From Drosophila persimilis (taxonomy: Eukaryota; Arthropoda; Insecta; Diptera; Drosophilidae), in assembly GCF_003286085.1 (NCBI RefSeq), contig NW_020825298.1, positions 124,001 through 188,000 of the forward strand: a DNA stretch of 64,000 nucleotides, given 5' to 3'. Position 1 is the first letter of the stretch. Each line of letters starts with the position of its first letter. Made by a program: the position numbers and the translations under genes. The notes below the pieces were generated by a model. That model was not told the DNA's origin. It saw nothing but the letters and a program-made list of their open reading frames with translations, and ran no database searches. This document shows positions 49,508 through 59,569 of this stretch, piece after piece.

Positions 49508-51670
49508 ATGACGAGAGGAATGGCCAGACGAGGGTCGAATAGACGCCACAGCGACGGCGGCAGAGCGGCCCGCAGAGGCGCTCTAGCAGCAGCGGCAGCA
49601 GCCAATAACACCAACACCAACACCGCCAATAGCAGCAGCAGCAGCAGAGCCCTCGGCGCAGGCGCCAACACCAACACAAACGCCCCAGCCAATGCAGAGC
49701 GACGTCGACACAGTCACCCATCGTGTGAGTACCCAGCCATTGCCATGGCCGACATATCCACGGCCACAGCCACTCCCCCCTCGAGCCCCATAAAAACAGC
49801 AGCGCCAATACCAACAAAAATACCCACTGCAAATCCCGCAACCCCGCCAAAACCCAAAAACCCGCCAAACCGAAAGGGAAAGGCCGATAGGACGCCGCTC
49901 TCGCTGCCGCTTTTCCCGCCTCTCACGCTCTCGAACATCCAAAACCGTTCGGGAGTAACGGGAGAGGGAGAAGTCGGAGGAGAGCCGGCAAGCCGACGCG
50001 CAGGAGCAGAGCGCCAAAGCGGCCAACGGGCAGCCACACACACACTCATGAACGGATCGAACCCGTTGCGAGTCGAACTTGGTTCGAGCTCGAGCAACGG
50101 GTCGATCCAAGCCATAGCCCAGCCAGCAACTACACAAACAGCAACAACTACACAAACACAGCCAATCCCAGCAACACCAAAACGACGCCGCGCCCTCATC
50201 GACAGTGGGAGTGACGATGAGGAGGGTGAGAGGAAGCAGGCCAGACGACGGGGCCGCCATCACCAGCAGCGGCAGCAAACACAAAACACAAATACAAACA
50301 CCAACACCGTTACCGCCACTAACACCAGCACCAACACCACAACCAACACCAACACAACTACTGCCACTCCCAATACACACACCCTTGCCATTGCCAAGGA
50401 CATCCGGCACGGCGAGTTCGGGCATCAGCCTGTGGAGGACAGAGGATTGAGGATCCTCATCCGAGGTCTTCCCCATTCCACTCCCTCTGACTGGTTCCGG
50501 GACTGCATGAAGGCCGAGGGGTACACGGTCCGGTATGCTCGGGCGATCACCGATCGGTTCGATCGCAGCCGCCAATACAACCTCTTTGAGGCTGAGATCG
50601 CCCCCAAACCGGACCGTGGCCAATACGATGTGTTAAAGCTGCGACGCCTGGGTGGGAGGCCCGTCACGGTTGAGAGACTTGGAGTCTCCCGTGACCCTGC
50701 CCAGTGCCATCGATGTCAGGTGTTTGGCCACACCCGCGCATATTGTAGACGAGCTGCTGTCTGCATGAAATGCGCGGGCGGGCACCTGACGACGGAGTGC
50801 AGCAAGCCAAGGGCCGTCAATCCAAAATGCGCCAATTGCCAGGGCGCCCACATTAGCGCCTACAAGGGCTGCAGCGCCTACAAGGCAGCCAGGCAGCGGC
50901 TCCTGGCCCACAGGATCGCCAGGGAGGAGGAGAATCGACGGCAGCAGCAGCAGCCTCAGCCACTACGACAACAGCCAATGCAACAGCCAATTCAGCAGCA
51001 ACAGCCAGCACAACGCCACCGGCAGCCGCCACAACGTCACCAGCAGCCACTACAGCGACAGTTGCAGCAGCAGCAGCCACCCACACAGCCACTCCACACA
51101 CAGCCGCAGCAGCAACGTCAACACGGTCTGGGTCGGCAGCATCGGCAGCAGCTACAGCATCGCGACCAACATCCCCAGCCACTGGCCGAGGGGCGCCAAT
51201 ACCGGAGGGTCCAGCCGATGCAGCCGATCCCAAATCGTGCTCCGACGCCACGCCAACACCAGCAACAGCAGCGGCCAGCAGCCCAGTGCGATGGCAGCTG
51301 CACCCATAAACTGAAAAGAGATGCCAAAAGAATTAGTGAGCTGGAAGAAAAACTGGAAGCAATACTGACGAAATTGACAAACCTGCTGCAGGCAAGGGAC
51401 GAGAGCACGAGAGGAGTGCCGCCACTACAGACGACAACAGCAGCAGCAGCATCCGCACAGCCATCACCAAGACCAGCACCAAATACGCAAAATGACGCCG
51501 CAGCCATATCGGACTCTGAATCCGATATGGACTGCGCAGCAATTGACGACGAGGATGACGACCAATGGACCGACCACGATCCATTCGACGCGCTGGATGG
51601 CCTGGGCGAAGTATGGAGGGCACAAATCGCCAGCGCACGCGAAAGCATGCGATCAGGCGGCGCCCACTGA
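49508..51670 (+). CDS. gag: Gag of family 2 copy H6
   Basis: 720 aa. RRM-like block, zinc knuckles at about 400-457, CAN-codon Gln domain, helical segment and acidic tail ending SGGAH. It lacks both the helical insert of H2/H7 and the insertion of H5. Small differences from its neighbours: DCMKAEG for DSMQAEG and AHRIAR for AHRVAR. Frame intact. Confidence 0.92.
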   Translation: MTRGMARRGSNRRHSDGGRAARRGALAAAAAANNTNTNTANSSSSSRALGAGANTNTNAPANAERRRHSHPSCEYPAIAMADISTATATPPSSPIKTAAPIPTKIPTANPATPPKPKNPPNRKGKADRTPLSLPLFPPLTLSNIQNRSGVTGEGEVGGEPASRRAGAERQSGQRAATHTLMNGSNPLRVELGSSSSNGSIQAIAQPATTQTATTTQTQPIPATPKRRRALIDSGSDDEEGERKQARRRGRHHQQRQQTQNTNTNTNTVTATNTSTNTTTNTNTTTATPNTHTLAIAKDIRHGEFGHQPVEDRGLRILIRGLPHSTPSDWFRDCMKAEGYTVRYARAITDRFDRSRQYNLFEAEIAPKPDRGQYDVLKLRRLGGRPVTVERLGVSRDPAQCHRCQVFGHTRAYCRRAAVCMKCAGGHLTTECSKPRAVNPKCANCQGAHISAYKGCSAYKAARQRLLAHRIAREEENRRQQQQPQPLRQQPMQQPIQQQQPAQRHRQPPQRHQQPLQRQLQQQQPPTQPLHTQPQQQRQHGLGRQHRQQLQHRDQHPQPLAEGRQYRRVQPMQPIPNRAPTPRQHQQQQRPAAQCDGSCTHKLKRDAKRISELEEKLEAILTKLTNLLQARDESTRGVPPLQTTTAAAASAQPSPRPAPNTQNDAAAISDSESDMDCAAIDDEDDDQWTDHDPFDALDGLGEVWRAQIASARESMRSGGAH

Positions 51671-53967
51671 TGTGCCCAATCGTCGTTTCCCGAGACAGCC
51701 ACTGCAACGAGGAGAAAGACGTCAATACGGACAACAACGAAAAACGGCCAAAACAAATGAAATCTACACTTACCTGCCAATCAACAGACAGAGCTGATCA
51801 CCAAGAAGCTGCCTCGCCACAATCATTGACAATTTCCTGCCAATTGGGCGGAATATGAGGCCCCTATTGACGACGCTGCCACCACACCACCACAATGACG
51901 TCACGCAAATACCTGCTCACAGCTGCCATTCCAACGACGACGCAGATGCTGGCGCCTGTTGCCGCTCCACTGGGTCGCACCCGTCACTCATGCCAATTAT
52001 GTGAGGGCGGGATGGCCTGGTGTTGAGCCGCCAGACGCCAGCAAATCCTGCAAAAAAAGGACAATCATGAAGGAGGCTGCCAATAAAAACGCAAAATACT
52101 CACCTGCAAAAGTCTCTCACGCCAACACCAACCAGACAAGGGTCGCCAGCAACAAAATCCAAACGACGACAAATACCTGCAAATAAACAAAAATTAAAAA
52201 TCAAACGCCAAAAACAAACACCTCATCTGGATGGCCGGACCAGCAGCCATCCAAAACGCAAATACGAATAGACGACGAACGTGGCCGATGAGGCCAGGCC
52301 AATCCACCCGACAGCGCATCCTGGTGGCCGGACCAGCAGCCACTCGGATGCGGCCAACAATTGGAATCGACAACGCATCCTGGTGGCCGGACCAGCAGCC
52401 ACTTGGATGCGGCCAATGACACAAAACGTTGGCATCACATTTCGATGCCAATGCCAACGACAATGCAGTTGGGTGGCCGGACCAGTGCCACTCGATTGCA
52501 GCAGCCAACACCTACCAGCGACAGATGCAACGTGGGCGGCCGGAACAGAGCCGCTCGCCAACAACACCATCATAGCCCACGATGCACGCCATCTCCAAGT
52601 CCAGACATCGCCACTACAGATCCAGATGGTGCCACTAATCCTGCACAGGGGGACAACGGAGCCGGCCGGTATGCGGCGCAATGTTCTGCATTGCGTTTGC
52701 CATGCCGGCCGGTGCTTTGTTGTAGTTGTCCTCCTGCTAAAAATAAATGATATTTAAGTATGTTTATTGTTGTGTAAATGTATTGTAATTATTGTTTGTT
52801 TTACCTTGTATATATCTCTGTAGTTTTGTAGTCCTTATTTGTAGTAATTGTAGATAGATTGTCCTTAGCTGTAATGTAATTTAATTAATTTTAGTTATTT
52901 ATTTTAGCATATTTACCTTTCTTCTTCTTCTCCTTCTTTCCCAACTATCACCCATTCCCCAATACCTGACAAGTGGCAACGCCATTAATGATTAAAATAT
53001 ACCACGCCAATTAGGAAAATACCGCGCCGATAACACACCAAAAATCCATTTCAAATTCAAATGCATTTCTCAATGCTAGTGTGTTATCGGCCGCCAACTT
53101 CGGCAATTATGCCCAGCCAATCCCACACCCACCCCCACCCACTTCAAATGCCACTAAAAACAAAATGAGGCTGAGCAGGATCAAAATTTACACTGCCAGC
53201 CATCGCCACTCTGCCACACGCCCCAACAAAGCCATTTCAACCGCCCACAAGATGCTATGCGGTCGTCTCTTCGGAGCTACACGCGCCCGGATCGTAAGAT
53301 CCGGAAGTATAAAGTATCCGGGCGGTTATACGGGAGCAGGCATCTTTCCCCTTCCCATCCCATCCCCTTACAACAGAGCAGCCAATACGAGAGGCACAGA
53401 GAACATGAGACACGGGCCATTGCCCAACAACAAACACACAGCCACTAATGCAAACAGCCAATAAATATTTCATTGCCTACTTGTCGGTGCTGCTGCCCTC
53501 GGACCATTTTCATCTCACTCAATATTGGGGTGAGTGAAAGTGGATCCGGGGGTGAGAGCACCGGTAAATGACGATCGGCGATCGGGTCTCTCGAGTGTGG
53601 AGAGCATGGGAGTTGGCGGACACATGAGTGTTCCACCATGAACCTCGTCCAGGCCACTCTCATCTCGTCTGCCCGCTCGAGAGGTCGCGATCGTCGGACG
53701 TGCCAAAAATCGTTTTTCGTGTCGTTTTTGCCGTGTCGCCATCTCATCTCCGTTTTTCTTTCTGTGTTGCGCCCTGTTTTCTTTTTGTGCTGTCTGTCGT
53801 GTGCCGTGCCGTGCTGTGCCGTGCCCCCCCCGCTGACATGACAAAAAGTCCCTTCCCCCCCACCACCACCGCCAATACTACTACCGACAAACTTTCTTCT
53901 CCCCAATAAATGTGAATAAATGTGAAAACGCCAATAAATAACATAAATATACACAAACTAACTAGAG
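51671..53967 (+). other. H6 3' UTR, structured (type A second half)
   Basis: TGACGTCA 51896-51903; hairpin array 52231-52554; GC-rich hairpin 52662-52712 (with an extra G-C pair relative to H1); T-rich part about 52740-52910; 13-bp inverted repeat 53026-53038 with 53079-53091; GTAA hairpin 53287-53304; minus-strand quadruplex 53348-53367. At 51773/51774 the minus strand reads TTGGCAG|GTAAGTG, like a recursive splice site. Confidence 0.68.
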
Positions 53968-54012
53968 TTTAAACGCCAACAAATAACATAAATATACACA
54001 AACTAACTAGAG
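53968..54012 (+). repeat. Single Tag-like repeat at the 5' end of H7
   Basis: One 45-bp unit (with CCAACAAATAAC in place of CCAATAAATAAC), then the 5' UTR. Confidence 0.68.
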
Positions 54013-54143
54013 AAAACTGTGTAAAAGAGACAGAAAGTGCCAATAAATACATTAAATACAAACACACACACACAAGAGACTTTTTAATAAAATAAAGGGA
54101 ACAAACAGACAGCAAATCGCCAACACACAAACCAGCAACAACA

Positions 54144-56570
54144 ATGACGAGAGGAATGGCCAGACGAGGGTCGAATAGACGCCACAGCGACGGCGGCAGA
54201 GCGGCCCGCAGAGGCGCTCTAGCAGCAGCAGCAGCAGCCAACAACACCCACACAAACACCGCCAATAGCAGCAGCAGCAGCAGAGCCCTCGGCGCAGGCG
54301 CCAACACCAACACAAACGCCCCAGCCAATACAGAGCGCCGACGCCACAGTCACCCAGAGAGTGAGTACCCAGCCATTGCCATGGCCGACATATCCACGGC
54401 CACAGCCACTCCCCCCTCGAGCCCCATCAAATTAGCAGCGCCAATACCAACAAAAATACCCACTGCAAATCCCGCAACCCCGCCAAAACCCAAAAACCCG
54501 CCAAACCGAAAGGGAAAGGCCGATAGGACGCCGCTCTCGCTGCCGCTTTTCCCGCCTCTCACGCTCTCGAACATTCAAAACCGTTCGGGAGTAACGGGAG
54601 AGGGAGAAGTCGGAGGAGAGCCGGCAAGCCGAAGCGCAGGAGCAGAGCGCCAAAACGGCCAACGGGCAGCCACACACACGCACACAAACGGATCGAACCC
54701 GTTGCGAGTCGAACTTGGTTCGAGCTCGAGCAACGGGTCGATCCAAGCCATAGCCCAGCCAGCAACTACACAAACAGCAACAACTACACAACCACAGCCA
54801 CAGCCAATTCCACTAACACCAAAACGACGCCGCGCCCTCATCGACAGTGGGAGTGACGATGAGGAGGGTGAGAGGAAGCAGGCCAGAAGACGGGGCCGCC
54901 ATCACCACCATCACCAGCAGCGGCTGCCAATCAAAAGGCCTACTAAAAAGAGGCAAACGATGGAGGAGCTGGAGGCCATTGTTCAGGAGCAGCTGAGGCA
55001 GCACGAGCTGCGGCAGCAACAGCAAAAGCAACAGAAACGGACAACCAAAACCGCCAACACCAACACAGTTGCCGCTCCTGCCTCTCTGCCGCAATCTGCA
55101 CAGCAAACACATGCCCCTGCCCCTGCCTCTGCCTCTGCCCCTACTAATACAAATACTGACAATACCAACGCAATTACAAATACAAACACCAACACCGTCA
55201 CCGTCACCGCCACAAACACCAGCACCAACGCCATAACCAACACCAACACAACTACTGCCACTCCCAATACACACACCCTTGCCATTGCCAATGACATCCG
55301 GCACGGCGAGTTCGGGCATCAGCCTGTGGAGGACAGAGGGCTGAGGATCCTCATCCGAGGTCTTCCCCATTCCACGCCCTCTGACTGGTTCCGGGACTGC
55401 ATGCAGGCCGAGGGGTACACGGTCCGGTATGCTCGGGCGATCACCGATCGGTTCGATCGCAGCCGCCAATACAACCTCTTCGAGGCTGAGATCGCCCCCA
55501 AACCGGACCGTGGCCAATACGATGTGTTGAAGCTGCGACGCCTGGGTGGGAGGCCCGTCACGGTTGAGAGACTTGCAGTCTCCCGTGACCCTGCCCAGTG
55601 CCATCGATGTCAGGTGTTTGGCCACACCCGCGCATATTGTAGACGAGCTGCTGTCTGCATGAAATGCGCGGGCGGGCACCTGACGACGGAGTGCAGCAAG
55701 CCAAGGGCCGTCAATCCGAAATGCGCCAACTGCCAGGGCGCCCACATTAGCGCCTACAAGGGCTGCAGCGCCTACAAGGCAGCCAGGCAGCGGCTCCTGG
55801 CCCACAGGGTCGCCAGGGAGGAGGAAAATCGACGGCAGCAGCAGCAGCCCCAGCCACTACGGCAGCAGCCACAGCCAATTCAGCAGCCAACCCAGCAGCA
55901 ACAGCCAGCACAACGTCTCCAGCAGCCACCACAACGACACCAGCAGCCACTACAGCGCCAGTTGCAGCAGCAGCAGCCACCCACACAGCCACTCCACACA
56001 CAGCCGCAGCAGCAACGCCAGCGCGGTCTGGGTCGGCAGCATCGGCAGCAGCTACAGCATCGCGACCAACATCCCCAGCCATTGGCTGAGGGGCGCCAAC
56101 ACCAAAGGGTCCAGCCGATGCAGCCGATCCCAAATCGTGCTCCGACGCCACGCCAACACCAGCAACAGCAGCGGCCAGCAGCCCAGTGCGATGGGAGCTG
56201 TGCCCATCAACTGAAAAGAGATGCCAGAAGAATTAGAGATCTGGAAGAAAAACTGGAAGCAATTTTGACGAAATTGACAAACCTGCTGCAGGCAAGGGAC
56301 GAGAGCACGAGAGGAGTGCCGCCACTACAGACGACAACAGCAGCAGCAGCATCCGCACAGCCATCACCAAGACCAGCACCAAATACGCACCATGACGCCG
56401 CAGCCATATCGGACTCTGAATCCGATATGGACTGCGCAGCAATTGACGACGAGGATGACGACCAATGGACCGACCACGATCCATTTGACGCGCTGGATGG
56501 CCTGGGCGAAATATGGAGGGCACAAATCGCCAGCGCACGCGAAAGCATGCGATCAGGCGGCGCCCACTGA
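54144..56570 (+). CDS. gag: Gag of family 2 copy H7
   Basis: 808 aa. It carries the Q-rich helical insert shared with H2 (TMEELEAIVQEQLRQHELRQ region, about 260-345), then the RRM-like block and zinc knuckles at about 486-543, the CAN-codon domain, a helical segment and an acidic tail of the H3 type. It therefore combines an N-terminal half like H2 with a C terminus like H6. Frame intact. Confidence 0.92.
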   Translation: MTRGMARRGSNRRHSDGGRAARRGALAAAAAANNTHTNTANSSSSSRALGAGANTNTNAPANTERRRHSHPESEYPAIAMADISTATATPPSSPIKLAAPIPTKIPTANPATPPKPKNPPNRKGKADRTPLSLPLFPPLTLSNIQNRSGVTGEGEVGGEPASRSAGAERQNGQRAATHTHTNGSNPLRVELGSSSSNGSIQAIAQPATTQTATTTQPQPQPIPLTPKRRRALIDSGSDDEEGERKQARRRGRHHHHHQQRLPIKRPTKKRQTMEELEAIVQEQLRQHELRQQQQKQQKRTTKTANTNTVAAPASLPQSAQQTHAPAPASASAPTNTNTDNTNAITNTNTNTVTVTATNTSTNAITNTNTTTATPNTHTLAIANDIRHGEFGHQPVEDRGLRILIRGLPHSTPSDWFRDCMQAEGYTVRYARAITDRFDRSRQYNLFEAEIAPKPDRGQYDVLKLRRLGGRPVTVERLAVSRDPAQCHRCQVFGHTRAYCRRAAVCMKCAGGHLTTECSKPRAVNPKCANCQGAHISAYKGCSAYKAARQRLLAHRVAREEENRRQQQQPQPLRQQPQPIQQPTQQQQPAQRLQQPPQRHQQPLQRQLQQQQPPTQPLHTQPQQQRQRGLGRQHRQQLQHRDQHPQPLAEGRQHQRVQPMQPIPNRAPTPRQHQQQQRPAAQCDGSCAHQLKRDARRIRDLEEKLEAILTKLTNLLQARDESTRGVPPLQTTTAAAASAQPSPRPAPNTHHDAAAISDSESDMDCAAIDDEDDDQWTDHDPFDALDGLGEIWRAQIASARESMRSGGAH

Positions 56571-58885
56571 TGTGCCCAATCTTCGATCCAGAGACAGCCG
56601 CTGCAATAAAGAAAAAGACGTCAATACGGACAACAATGAAAAACGGCCAATACAAACGAAATCCACACGTACCTGCCAATCATCAGGCGGGGCTGATCAC
56701 CGGGAGGCTGCCTCGCCGCCACCACGGACAATTTCCTGCCAATTGGACGGAAAAGGAGGCCTTTTTCGATGACGCTGCCACCACACCATGGCCGTGACGT
56801 CACGCCACTTTCAACCAACAGCAGCCATTCCAACGACGATGCAGATGCTGGCGCCTGTTGCCGCTCCACTGGGTCGCACCCGTCTCTCATGCCAATTATG
56901 TGAGGGCGGGATGGCCTGGTGTTGGGCCGCCAGACGCCAGCAAATCCTGCAAAAAACAAGGACAATCATGAAGGAGGCTGCCAATAAAAACGCAAAATAC
57001 TCACCTGCAAAAGTCTCTCACGCCAACACCAACCAGACAAGGGTCGCCAGCAACAACATCCAAACGCCGATAAGCACCTGCAAATAAAGAAAAATTAAAA
57101 CCAAAGCCAAAAACAAACACCTCATCTGGATGGCCGGACCAGCAGCCATCCAAAACGTTATTACAAATTGACGATGAACGTGGCCGAGGAGGCCAGGCCA
57201 ATCCACCCGACAGCGCATCCTGGTGGCCGGACCAGCAGCCACTTGGATGCGGCCAACAATTGGAATCGACAACGCATCCTGGTGGCCGGACCAGCAGCCA
57301 CTTGGATGCGGCCAATCAACATGATTCGTTGGCATCACACCTCGATGCCAACGCCAACACAACGACAATGCAGTTGGGTGGCCGGACCAGCGCCACTCTA
57401 TTTGCAGCAGCCAACACCTACCAGCGACAGATGCAACGTGGGCGGCCGGAACAGAGCCGCTCGCCAACAACACCATCAGAGCCCACGATGCACGCCATCT
57501 CCAAGTCCAGCCATCGCCACTAAAGATCCCAGGTGGTGCCACTAATCCTGCACAGGGGGACAACGGAGCCGGCCGGTATGCGGCGCAATGTTCTGCATTG
57601 CGTTTGCCATGCTGGCCGGTGCTTTGTTGTAGTTGTCCTCCTGCTAAAAATAAATGATATTTAAGTATGTTTATTGTTGTGTAAATGTATTGTAATTATT
57701 GTTTGTTTTACCTTGTATATATCACTGTAGTTTTGTAGTCCTTACTTGTAGTAATTGTAGATAGATTGTCCTTAGCTGTAATGTAATTTAATTAATTTTA
57801 GTTATTTATTTTAGCATATTTACCTTTCTTCTTCTTCTCCTTCTTTCCCAACTATCTCCCATTCCCAAATACCTGACAAGTGGCAACGCCATTAATGATT
57901 AAAATATACCACGCCAATTATGAAAATACCGCGCCGATAACACACAAAAAATCCATTTCAAATTCAAATGCATTTCTCAATGCTAGTGTGTTATCGGCCG
58001 CCAACTTCGGCAATATACGCCCAGCCAATTTCCACACCCACCCCACCCCACCCACTTCAAATGCCAATAAAAACCAAAAATGAGGCTGAGCAGGAACAAA
58101 ATTACACTGCCAGCCATCGTCACTCTGCCACACGCCCCAACAAAGCCATTTCAACCGCCCACAAGATGCTATGCGGTCGTCTCTTCGGAGCTACACGCGC
58201 CCGGATCGTAAGATCCGGAAGTATAAAGTATCCGGGCGGTTATACGGGAGCAGGCATCTTTCCCCATCCCATCCCATCCCCTTACAACAGAGCAGCCAAT
58301 ACAAGAAAGCACAGATGAACATGAGACACGGGCCATTGCCCAACAACAACACACACAGCCACTAATGCAAACAGCCATTGCAAAATTTCATTGCCTACTT
58401 GTCGGTGCTGCTGCCCTCGGACCATTTTCATCTCACTCAATATTGGGGTGAGTGAAAGTGGAACCGGGGGTGAGAGCACCGGTAAATGACGATCGGCGAT
58501 CGGACCCCTTTTGAGTGGAGAGCATGGGAGTTGGCGGACACATGAGTGTTCCACCATGAACCTCGTCCAGGCCACTCTCATCTCGTCTGCCCGCTCGAGA
58601 GGTCGCGATCGTCGGACGTGCCAAAAATCGTTTTTCGTGTCGTTTTTGCCGTGTCGCCATCTCATCTCCGTTTTTCTTTCTGTGTTGCGCCCTGTTTTCT
58701 TTTTGTGCTGTCTGTCGTGTGCCGTGCCGTGCTGTGCCGTGCCCCCCCCGCTGACATGACAAAAAGTCCCTTCCCCCCCACCACCACCGCCAATACTACT
58801 ACCGACAAACTTTCTTCTCCCCAATAAATGTGAATAAATGTGAAAACGCCAATAAATAACATAAATATACACAAACTAACTAGAG
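56571..58885 (+). other. H7 3' UTR, structured (type A second half)
   Basis: TGACGTCA 56795-56802; hairpin array 57130-57460; GC-rich hairpin 57569-57619; T-rich part about 57650-57815; 13-bp inverted repeat 57933-57945 with 57986-57998; GTAA hairpin 58201-58218; minus-strand quadruplex 58262-58281. Confidence 0.68.
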
Positions 58886-59252
58886 AGGCGATGCCGCGCT
58901 TGCGTTGCCGATGCTTTGGAGGTCTCCCTGTCGTCCATGCCTCCGTTTCGCACCGGATGAGGGGTCCAGGAGCGGCGTTGCAGGGTTTTTTTATGCCTAA
59001 GTCAAAAAAAAAAGAAAAAGAAAACACAAGCCAATCTTAACTTGTTTACATCGATAACTGTATAGTATTTATCTGTATATTTTTTCTGTATATTTTATCA
59101 ATGTTACCGTAATGTTAAAAAAAAATACCTAAATGTTAAAAAAATTGTAAGTTTCCATAAATAATGTTAAATGTTGCTAATAAGTAATAAGAACACTAAT
59201 AAAGATTGCGTCAGGTCACACTAAGTGCCCTGAGCAAGTTTGAACATCAAAA
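58886..59252 (+). mobile_element. Family 3 fragment F3c: 3' end only
   Basis: 367 bp between H7 and F3d. The last 150 bp match the 3' end of F3a/F3b (AATAAAGATTGCGTCAGGTC and onward) and finish with AACATC and four A. Unlike F3a/F3b there is no 19-A run before the last 30 bases. The first 110 bp are GC-rich, match nothing else in the window, and lack the CGGACCAG hairpins. Confidence 0.75.
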
Positions 59253-59569
59253 CCCGACAGCGACACGGCCAGCAACATGTTGCGGCGAGAGAGCTTACTG
59301 ACCCGCTTCTCATTAATGTTGCTGATACAGATTATAGACATGTTGCTGTCAATGTTGCTGACGATGTTGCTGACGATGTTGCTGCTGATGATCAAATACA
59401 TGCAGCCACTAATAAAACCATTGACAATTCATATCTATATATTGACAAAAATAAAAACAATTCTAAACCTAAAACAAACAATTCCAAAAATAAAAATAAG
59501 TCTCCTAAAACGAATATTAAAGCAAAAAAGAGTCTATTAGAATCCCTGACCCCGGCATCCCGTACGAGT

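Larger units (their letters stand above)
49377..53967 (+). mobile_element. Family 2 copy H6: full-length HeT-A-like element without extra Tag
   Basis: The 5' UTR (ATAACTGTG, 49377) follows the H5 end directly, so no additional Tag unit is present. Gag is intact; the 3' UTR ends ACTAGAG at 53961-53967. Confidence 0.9.
53968..58885 (+). mobile_element. Family 2 copy H7: full-length HeT-A-like element
   Basis: One Tag, 5' UTR 54013-54143, the longest gag of the set, and a 2.3 kb 3' UTR ending ACTAGAG at 58879-58885, next to a family 3 fragment. Confidence 0.9.

Noticed and set aside
49583..50623. Minus-strand ORFs of about 250-350 codons opposite family 2 gag (also 23236-24282, 54813-55805)
   Set aside because: They are the reverse reading of GC-rich gag and low-complexity codon runs; composition is explained by the sense gene.
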